A stretch of DNA of 64,000 bases from Paramarasmius palmivorus (lineage: Eukaryota > Basidiomycota > Agaricomycetes > Agaricales > Marasmiaceae). The first letter of the stretch is position 1. Each line of letters begins with the position of its first letter. The notes below the pieces were generated by a model. The model worked only from the letters and a program-made list of their open reading frames with translations, had not been told where the DNA came from and did not search any database. Below, one piece after another: positions 56,640 to 64,000 of the stretch. A program made the position numbers and the translations under genes. The stretch lies in assembly GCA_037176845.1 (NCBI GenBank), contig JAYKXP010000141.1:51342-115341 (forward strand), written 5' to 3'.

Positions 56640-57220
56640 GCCGGTAGGCACCGCCCCCCTCATGATGAAAATTATTGAGAAATAGTCATACCACTCGCTG
56701 GCTTGTCTATCACAGCTCCGGACAAGAAGTAAACGTCACAATTGAGGGCGATAAAGATGCCCAGAACTAACAGCGCCATAAATAATGGTGGATTTTCTCG
56801 CGGAACTCCATGTGAGCTAGGCTTAGATGTCAGTCATTGGCAGGTTCAATGAGGAACAACCACTTACATCCATTCTAGTACGGCAGCCCCCATGGCTGCC
56901 ACCATCTAGCCAGTGATTTGACAGTACGACACCTCTTGGCCAGGGTTCTTCACGAATCACGACGATCCTACAACGGGAGGGTCGACACCACTTTGTTCGA
57001 ATACATCAGGTACATAACTTCTTCAGCCGCGATGAAGTTGGTACGACCGTTCAGTGCAGCTCCATTCTCGGACATCGTCAGCTGCAGAAGCTTGCGTTTG
57101 ACGTTGTAGCAGAGGATGTTGGCGTTCCAGTTTTGGCTGAACAAACTGAGGTGGATGGTGCGCAGCCTGAGCCTTAAGGTAACAGGGCAAGAGTCACATC
57201 CGGACGCACGGTACACCTAG
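56640..57220 (-). pseudogene. FunK1 kinase remnant upstream of the 601-aa gene
   Basis: Nucleotide similarity to the catalytic-loop exon of the FunK1 copy at 24398-25646 is visible. On the plus strand it shares ACACCTCT(T/C)GGCCA followed by TTCACGA, and on the minus strand GAGAAA..CC followed by ATCTTTATC and GGTATGACTA. Stops and frame changes prevent translation. It lies directly upstream of the 601-aa gene on the same strand. Confidence 0.5.
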
Positions 57221-57989
57221 CAAGTAAACAATCGTTCCATGGTCTCAGTATTGCTTATAAACCCTCGGAACATACATATGCAAAAGAGACTGACTGAATA
57301 TCTTAGTTATTGCGATGATGAAGGGTTCGTGCCCGGTACCATGATTACTGCATATCGAACAGGTTAACAGTAAGAATCAGAAGACCATAGTGAGGCTTAC
57401 TTGAAGCAAGATGACAATTTCCTACGAATGAGCCCGACAGCTCCTGGATGCTTGTCTTTTCATCTTTGCGACCCAGATGTTTTATCCCTAAAATTCGTAT
57501 AGCTAGCGAACAGAATATCCCATCGCCGGATCAGAAACACCATTGCGTCCGACGCTCGTAAGGTCTGAAGATGTGAACATTAACGAGGGTCTTTTCTACA
57601 CTGGCAAGGATCGTACCTGTAACCCCTCAACTCTCAGCAGCCGCACCACTTCACAATCCTGCCCACGCCATCAGTGATAGCGACTCATTAGTGCTCTTCT
57701 CCTCGAGTTTTGTCACGAAATGTTGGGTATGAAAGGGTAGATAATAGACATGTCCTAAGAGTCAGATGGTCGTGGTCTGGTGAAAAGCGCGAAGAGCGTG
57801 GGATCTCTTGCTGGCGCCGCTATTTTTTCTTGACTACTTGGGCGCATCCGACTGTTCGCTACATTGTAAGGACTAAACGAACCAATACAAGAGCGAGTAC
57901 ATATGACGGAGAACAAGAAAAGGAACTGTAAATCATGATATCGAAGGCGTAGCCTAGGCGTCAACTTCCAGCACCCGCCTTATTTACTG
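57221..57989. other. Intergenic, nothing recognised
   Basis: Between the kinase remnant and the F-box gene at 57990. No credible gene was seen. Confidence 0.5.
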
Positions 57990-59600
57990 CTAGTACAAAG
58001 GGCCTTTAGAACGAATGCTACACATCAAGCCATTCTTGGCAAGGTTCTCTATTCTGGTATTGAATTCCTCCATGACATCCGGAACGCGTTCCCATAGTGT
58101 CTCGAACCAAAGGTCCCATTTCCACCGAAGAACAGGTACTTTCTCCCTATAATTGTTCAATGCTCCTGTTCGCGCTTCCAACTGGCGTAGGATCTTATCC
58201 ACGATTTGAGCATCGAGGGAGTATCCATGCTCATAAATGCTGAGATAAACCACGCCTGATGAAGGAAATGGGATTCCTTGCATGTCGGACTCGGAGGATG
58301 ACACGGACAGAGAGGCTAGTGCGTCTAAAAGCTTGCACATAAATTCCCCTGGTTTTGTAGCCCCGCCTCCTGAAATTGGAAGATTTGCTTCTAGCCGAGA
58401 GAGGGATGGACATGACCTCAGAAAATCGTCGAGTTCGGCGCTTGGAATAGAGGATTTACGTTGTGTTTCCACTGCGAATGCATTGAGATGGCACTTCGAA
58501 CGACAGATGAGATCTGTAACAGGTGCTAGTGACAGAGCATCTTTCGATGATACCAATCGGAAGGAAGACAACGAAGGTAGAACGAGGGGTCGGAGAAGAA
58601 GTGAAAGTCCAAGTGCGCGATCAACAGTGATTGAAAGTTGCTGAAGAGACGGCATCTCGATCCGAGCTTCCGTATCGAGCGCTTGCGTCGACCCAGTGTC
58701 GGGCAAATGAAGTATGAGGGAATGAAGGTTGGTGCAATGCTTGAGAACAGGGGCGATGGACGAAGCATCGACGATGTCAACAACCTCTAGCACCCTCAGC
58801 TGATGACACGGGAGTTTGTTTAGGTCCAGGTGAGAGCAGTATATCTTTATGTCGGATAATATTGGTGCTGTATGGGGTGCATTCCCAAGCCATTCCGGAA
58901 GATGATCATACAATGTTTGAAGAGTTTCTGGACCTACAAGGTCGAGCCTTGCAACACGCGGAATGTGGGGGGTAAGCACCTTGGTTACTGATGCGTTGTG
59001 AGGGTGATAGTAGCACAAGTTTATGAGATGCAATGGATGGTTCTTTGAGTTGCTAAGGTAAAGAGCCAACAACGATTCAAACTGAATCATTCGGTCCTCA
59101 GTCGCTTTGTAGTACGACAGCTCGATTCGTATAGAGGACCACAGCGACGGAGAAGCACTTGCCACAGCCCTCAACCAATGAGAGACGTGTGTGAGGGCCA
59201 AAACTGGAGCACGAATTGACCCACGTCTCCTGAAGTCCAGAGCATATCCACCGGATTCTGGTGCGCAAACCAATCCGAGGATTTTCTCGAGAACCTCGAC
59301 TGGTAATCGGCGAATCGGCGAATGCCAGCTATGGAAACGCTTGATACGTTCCGCCACGGCATTCCGATGTGTCTCGAGCTTTGCCAGGGCATTGTGCAGA
59401 CGGGTGATCTCCTGCTCGCATCTTGCCAATTCCCGGCCTTCTGCTTCGATATATGACTGTTCCTTTTCAGCATCCGTACGAGATGGTAGCTGGTTCGACC
59501 TCAAAAGGTCGTTCAGGTTGTCGAGAATCGGAAACAGCGGTCTGCTGTCCTTTGGCAGGAAGTCGTACTGACAGTTGTCGCAGAGCACGATACTGTCCAT
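57990..59600 (-). CDS. F-box protein, CxxC/coiled-coil subfamily (536 aa)
   Basis: Intact single-exon frame of 536 aa. CDNCQYDFLPKD at residues 7-18, LNDLLRSNQLPSR, coiled coil (ELARCEQEITRLHNALAKLE), F-box core SPIRRLPVEVLEKILGLV, LTHVSHWLR, then leucine-rich segments (LHSLILHLP, LPSLSSFRLV, CPSLSRLEANL) to WDLWFETLWERVPDVMEEFN. It is the closest relative here of the gene at 2128-3729 and of the remnant at 1185-1650, although more than 50 kb away. Expected to be an SCF ubiquitin-ligase adaptor; the target is unknown. Confidence 0.87.
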   Translation of the reverse strand: MDSIVLCDNCQYDFLPKDSRPLFPILDNLNDLLRSNQLPSRTDAEKEQSYIEAEGRELARCEQEITRLHNALAKLETHRNAVAERIKRFHSWHSPIRRLPVEVLEKILGLVCAPESGGYALDFRRRGSIRAPVLALTHVSHWLRAVASASPSLWSSIRIELSYYKATEDRMIQFESLLALYLSNSKNHPLHLINLCYYHPHNASVTKVLTPHIPRVARLDLVGPETLQTLYDHLPEWLGNAPHTAPILSDIKIYCSHLDLNKLPCHQLRVLEVVDIVDASSIAPVLKHCTNLHSLILHLPDTGSTQALDTEARIEMPSLQQLSITVDRALGLSLLLRPLVLPSLSSFRLVSSKDALSLAPVTDLICRSKCHLNAFAVETQRKSSIPSAELDDFLRSCPSLSRLEANLPISGGGATKPGEFMCKLLDALASLSVSSSESDMQGIPFPSSGVVYLSIYEHGYSLDAQIVDKILRQLEARTGALNNYREKVPVLRWKWDLWFETLWERVPDVMEEFNTRIENLAKNGLMCSIRSKGPLY

Positions 59601-59615
59601 ACTTCGAAATTGGCG

Positions 59616-59668
59616 CTAGAGGTGTGAGTTGAGTTATTGAGGACAGTTTCAGTGAACAGATTACTCAC
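59616..59668 (-). other. Intron in the 5' leader of the F-box gene
   Basis: Minus-strand GTGAGT donor at 59668 and CTCTAG acceptor at 59616 (53 bp), ending 15 bases before the ATG. The leader around it is alike in the gene at 2128-3729. Confidence 0.65.
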
Positions 59669-59879
59669 TGAAAGGTGGTGGATGTAGGGAGTGCCAGTGA
59701 AGATGCAGGTGCAGCATGAGCAAGCCACGAGTTTGACAACCGGCAGCTGCCGGCACTCTTTCCGGTTTTGCTACAGTAAGCGCGTTTCACAGAAGAGTTT
59801 TTAGGTTTGAAGAGAGTGGATCTTCAACAAGTCATAGTACGTACATTATGTGTTGACAAGACGTATTTTTACTACCGAA

Positions 59880-61244
59880 TCACACCAAAGTCTCCGCCCA
59901 CTCGATACTACAAGCAAAGCCTTTCTCCGCAAGCTTCTCCAGCCTGGCGTTGAATGCCTCTAATACATCGGCAGTACACACCGATAAACCTCCAAATCGC
60001 AAGTCCCACCTCGGACTAGGTACTAGCTCCCCGATCAAACCAGCGTCAAAGGCTCCTAACCTTGTCTCCGACATGTCCAAGAGAGTATCGGCCGATTCTG
60101 AGTCAATAGCTTCATCTTCCTCGAGGACACTAAGCTCAACCAATTTGGGAGCAACAGCCCTCGGCGAGTGGCTCAACACGTCGAGGAGCTGGTGTGTGAA
60201 TGTCTTGGGACCTTCCTTCTTCGATACATCCTTCAAGATATGAACCTGGAGCTGAGAGAGCTCGGGACATGCCCAAAGGAACTCCGTCAGCGCAGCGTCC
60301 AATACATCTATCACGCTCATCTTTAAAACAAGCTGACTGAGACGGCAGCTAGAGCGATGTATGAGTTCCAAGGTTCGGGCAAAGGATCTCAAGGAGGGCG
60401 AAATGATCTCAAGAGAGACCAGAGATGGTAAGGTGAGGTGGTTGATGTGCCAAGTGAAGTGAGTTTCGTGTGGACATGACAGGGAAAGATGTCGGAGATG
60501 AGGCAGCTGAATATGATCGAACCTCGAAGGTAAAATTCTAGACGACCCCGTAATTTGTAGAGCGCGAAGCTTGGTACAGAACCTAAGGGTTGGGGTTAAA
60601 GGTTCGCAAATGACGTTTAGGATTTGGAGAGATGTCAGTTGATGGTATGGTGCACGAATATAGTGTAGGTGATTGTGATCGAGCCTGAGCTCAGCGAGTT
60701 TAGCTGCATCGCTGAGGCCTTGCGCAAGCCATTCTGGTACGGGGATGCTCCTTTCCTGAGGCTCTGCCTTGGAGATGTCGAGTTTGACAACGTGTCGTAA
60801 GTGTGGTAGGAGTACGTCTCTTATAGACGGATCTCGGTGAGGTTCAAAATACACGAACTTGAGATCCACCGGATGCTCCTGCGAACGAGTGAGGTACAGC
60901 CCCAACAATGGCTCTGCACCCATTCCAACCACGGTGAAGTCGGATAGACAGACTTTGATTGAGGACCATAACTTCGGGAACCCTTTGGCAGTTTGTCTCC
61001 AACGAGAAGAGACTTGGGAAAGGGCCAAAGTAGGCGCTACGCTTGGGATCGTCTTCTCTTCACGATTCTCGTCGATGTCGAGGGAATAACCACCGAACTC
61101 GGGTAGACAGATGATGGAAAAGATTTTTTCGAGGATTTCGGCTGGTACCCGACGGGCTGGAGGAATCGAAAAGAATTCGTGTTCCTGTTCGAGACATGTT
61201 TGCCGTGTTTCTGTGGAGGATATCGGCGGTTGAAAACTCGACAT
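59880..61244 (-). CDS. F-box protein lacking the CxxC module (454 aa)
   Basis: Single-exon frame of 454 aa. It begins MSSFQPPISSTETRQ and reaches the F-box core (RRVPAEILEKIFSIICLPEF) after only about 30 residues, so the CxxC module and most of the coiled coil of its relatives are absent. The rest aligns with the subfamily: LALSQVSSRWRQ, LTPTLRFCTKLRALQI, HLRHLSLSCP, CPELSQLQVHI and WDLRFGGLSVCTADVLEAFN near the end. The loss could be an old deletion, or an upstream exon could be missing; no CxxC sequence was found upstream. Presumed SCF adaptor. Confidence 0.8.
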   Translation of the reverse strand: MSSFQPPISSTETRQTCLEQEHEFFSIPPARRVPAEILEKIFSIICLPEFGGYSLDIDENREEKTIPSVAPTLALSQVSSRWRQTAKGFPKLWSSIKVCLSDFTVVGMGAEPLLGLYLTRSQEHPVDLKFVYFEPHRDPSIRDVLLPHLRHVVKLDISKAEPQERSIPVPEWLAQGLSDAAKLAELRLDHNHLHYIRAPYHQLTSLQILNVICEPLTPTLRFCTKLRALQITGSSRILPSRFDHIQLPHLRHLSLSCPHETHFTWHINHLTLPSLVSLEIISPSLRSFARTLELIHRSSCRLSQLVLKMSVIDVLDAALTEFLWACPELSQLQVHILKDVSKKEGPKTFTHQLLDVLSHSPRAVAPKLVELSVLEEDEAIDSESADTLLDMSETRLGAFDAGLIGELVPSPRWDLRFGGLSVCTADVLEAFNARLEKLAEKGFACSIEWAETLV

Positions 61245-61899
61245 GCTAACCAGGAGGTGCCCGAGGTGTTCTTTGCGAATGAAGTCGTGACTTTACTACC
61301 CAAGAGAGATATATTGAGAAAGGGTAAATAAAATTGAGTGGTGACCGACCTGGCAATGGAGGTAAAGAGACAAGGATGCACCATGCGCCGAGCTTCGAGC
61401 CTTGAGGCGTGCACAGAAGCTGCTCGAGCTCTCGGATCCCCTTATACCAAATGGCACTCTCCTTCCACTTATTTCTTTTTTTACCGGTCGTTGTTTATTT
61501 TTTCATACATCCCAGCCCCAAAGGTCCTGCATGCTCTTCATCAATGACGGCTCTCCTTCCCAATACAGCACCGACGTTTTTTGCTAGTAGTAGATGTAGG
61601 TTGCGAGCATGACTATAGTCGCAAACTCCTGGGCGGGATTGACGTTACCAGCTAAATGACGGTGGGTCTGAGGTCCTCGCAGAGGTTGCAGGGACGAAGT
61701 GTTGCCAATGGGAGAAGAAAAAGGAAAAAAAAGAAACAGAACTCCGGTCCCTGATAACATGCCGGTACTTATGGGTGCTTATGGGTGCCAAATTTGGGCT
61801 AAGTTATCAAGAGTACATTGCGCCTACTGTTTACACAGACACAGGTGTGTACAACTATTCAAACAACCTCTGCCCACCTAATCCTACATACCAAACCTT
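61245..61899. other. Intergenic, nothing recognised
   Basis: Upstream flank of the F-box gene, with A- and T-rich stretches. No coding evidence. Confidence 0.5.
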
Positions 61900-63421
61900 T
61901 CTCCGCAAGCTTCCCCAGCTAGCGTTAAACGCTCCCAGGTCCTGAGCAGAACACGCCGTCAACACATCAAACCGAAGGTACAGCTACAATCCACCGGTTT
62001 TCGCCTCCAACATATCCACCAAAACGTTCGCAGCCCCAGGATCGATTGATGATCCTTGCTCGTCCACACTCAGCTCAACCAATGCGGGAGCCAAGTCCAA
62101 GATCCCTTTTCCTGCGTATCGGCGCCGAAAAGCCGATACGCGAACGTTTCTCGATCCTTCCGTCTTCGGGGCAAGTCCGCCGGATGTGATACCTTCACTC
62201 GAAGCTGAGAAAGTGCTGGACATAATACGAGAAGGTCGTAGAGCTTCGATTCGCTTGGGTTTTGGTCGTACCGTTGGTGGAAATTCAGTACGAGATTATT
62301 GAGGCTGAGATGGCATTTTGAGCGTTGTATGAGGTTGGTGAAAGGCACGAGGGATGCCAGGTCGGGTATCGTGAGTTCTGAGGAGGCTAGTGCGGGTGTC
62401 GAAAGTCGTGAAAGGAGTTGAGAAAGGATGCCGTCGTGGCGCGCGGTAATGGATAGATGTCGCAAATAGTGCAGCGGAGAGTGAGCTGCTTCATCAGTAA
62501 GGAAAATCTTCCATGAAGATTGAGGTGGATAGTCTGAGAGTGTGAAGGCTTCGTGCAGAGGTTGAAGATCGGTATCAGATCCCTCACACCGCCAACGTTG
62601 ACAACCTCGAGTGTCGTCAATTGGTGATATGGTAGCAACAAATTGAGTGAGGTAGCCGTAATGGACCTTTACCTCGACGAGCTCAGTTGCGTCGTTAAGA
62701 AATGGATCCTGGATTATCCAATCCGGCAGCCCAGGCTTTTGACAGAGTTCCAGTCTGGTAAAGCGCGACATGTTCTTGGAGAGAATGCGGACTGCTGAGA
62801 CGGCATTGGTGTAGGAGAAACAGTATGCTTGATAGGTGGGCGTGAGCTCCAAGGGATGATCCTTTGAGTTGGTGAGGTAGTGCCCCAATAATGATAAGGC
62901 GTTATCCGAACCGCAGCGCGCAAACATCTGAAGGTTGATTGACGACCACAGTCGAGGACATGCGGTCACTATAGATCGCCATTGGCAGGATACGTGGGAG
63001 AGGGTTAAGGCAGGGGTAGCAGTGTACGATGGTTCGGGATTCACGCTGCAGAGGCGTCCAGAGTAGCCGCTACATTCACTGAACAAGCAGGCGAACGCAA
63101 ATATGCTCTCGAGGACCTCGGGTGGTAACGGCGAATTGGAGAGTGGATCCAGCTATGGCAATGCTCAATCCGCCGCGAGAGAGTACATTGGTGTATTTCG
63201 AGCTGTAAAACTGCACTGCGTAAACGGAGAAGTTCTTGGGTGCACATCGCCAGCTCGTACTGTGTATTTTCGATGCATGAACGTGTCTGTTCGGCCTCTG
63301 CATGAGATGGTGGTTGGTTTGCCCTTAGCATGTCGTCTAGGTGAAGAGCTTGAAAGTGTGGTGTGCCGCTATCCTTGGGTAAACTGTGATTACATCTATC
63401 GCAGAGGACAATGGCATCCAT
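61900..63421 (-). pseudogene. Broken F-box gene, CxxC/coiled-coil subfamily
   Basis: Starts at an ATG (63421) with CDRCNHSLPKD, LDDMLRANQPPS and a coiled coil. At about 63110 one base is missing in the F-box core: SPIRR ends in one frame and LPPEVLESIF continues in the next. The long middle frame keeps LTLSHVSCQWR and leucine-rich segments. Near 62120 the frame changes again before LAPALVELSV. A stop at 61984-61986 precedes LRFDVLTACSAQDLGAFNA, the usual C-terminal motif. At least three lesions make it a pseudogene. It still has the leader intron. Confidence 0.78.
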
Positions 63422-63430
63422 GATTTAGCA

Positions 63431-63482
63431 CTATGAACGGGAATTGTTGAGCAGAAGGACGTGGAAGTGTGTTATGACTTAC
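63431..63482 (-). other. Intron in the 5' leader of the broken F-box gene
   Basis: Minus-strand GTAAGT donor at 63482 and TCATAG acceptor at 63431 (52 bp), ending nine bases before the ATG. It is the fourth example of the conserved leader intron. Confidence 0.6.
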
Positions 63483-64000
63483 CGCAGATGGAGGTAAAGA
63501 ACAAAGGGAAACGGATATTCAAGTTCCCACAATGAAACCATCACCACTTCTTCCACCAACATATGTCTACGCGTACTTAGGTGTTCAATAGCCTCAGGGA
63601 AACCCGGGCAGTTGCAAAGGAAGTCCTTGCAATTGGGACTTTTCAGAAGATATGTGGGTTCCGGAGGTGCGTACTTCATCGTGACTGTTCAATGTTGCTT
63701 CACTCAATTTCTCATCTACGATCTATTGTAGTCAATTCCAACACCCAGAAACCAGCTTCTAGTCAAATTCATTCATAGTCCTGTTTTTCCCATTCAAAGT
63801 GTCCGCAGCATGTCTTGAAAAGGGAAATACGCCGGTAAATGAGTGCGTAGTCCACTATTCTTTTGACACGATTCTCAAGCTTTTCTTAGCCGAACACGCG
63901 AAGAAGTGACACAAGTTACAACGCCTCACTACTTCCTTCTATTCTGGCCTAAACCTCGAACTGCCAACGCGCCTTTGTGCCTTCATTCTTCCTAGCCCAT
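63483..64000. other. Intergenic to window end, nothing recognised
   Basis: No gene, repeat or structured RNA could be identified. Confidence 0.5.

Noticed and set aside
56280..56663. Longer start for the 601-aa gene
   Set aside because: The paralogue has its ATG at the equivalent of 56456, and the extension has no counterpart.
1..64000. tRNA, rRNA or CRISPR features
   Set aside because: No T-loop/anticodon arrangement, rRNA-like block or spaced identical repeats were found by eye; a tRNA scan would be decisive.

Overview
The window is nuclear DNA of a filamentous basidiomycete, almost certainly an Agaricomycete and probably an Agaricales relative. The evidence is many 48-70 bp GT-AG introns, intron-dense genes, a large F-box family, FunK1-type kinase fragments, a KDZ-transposase-associated CxC5/CxC6-type gene and two aegerolysin genes. 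No prokaryotic features, CRISPR arrays, rRNA or convincing tRNA genes were seen. Gene models were spliced by hand from GT/AG signals, frame continuity and comparison between paralogues inside the window; no database search was possible.

Layout. 0-1 kb: the 3' part of a conserved ribosome-biogenesis gene (RPF1, Brix domain). 1.2-24 kb: an accessory region of intact and broken F-box genes, five small multi-pass membrane proteins (two are clear seven-helix paralogues) and a tandem pair of aegerolysin genes with TATA boxes at similar distances. 24-32 kb: decayed FunK1 kinase sequence, duplicated flanks and an eight-exon gene cut in exon 3 by a 1,271-bp element with 32-bp terminal inverted repeats. 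32-50 kb: three paralogous MYND-finger genes, each with degenerate GTAT/ATAC repeats just upstream, bracketing a block that holds a 955-aa KDZ-associated gene (minus strand) and three long plus-strand genes, including a 12-exon, 999-aa gene whose eleven introns are all phase 1. 50-54 kb: small orphan genes, including one built of micro-exons with a 171-bp exon/intron duplication. 54-57 kb: an intact nine-exon, 601-aa paralogue of the gene broken at 27-30 kb, again beside a FunK1 remnant. 58-63.5 kb: two intact F-box genes and one broken one.

How the parts relate. Apart from RPF1, nearly everything belongs to expanding, fast-changing families. The F-box genes share an N-terminal Cys-x2-Cys module, a coiled coil and an intron in the 5' leader. 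The 601-aa family lies beside FunK1 sequence twice, and the MYND family shares an upstream repeat. The most checkable new observations are the transposon insertion with a restorable 68-base exon, the MYND-plus-unknown-domain family with its upstream repeats, and the uniform intron phase of the 999-aa gene.
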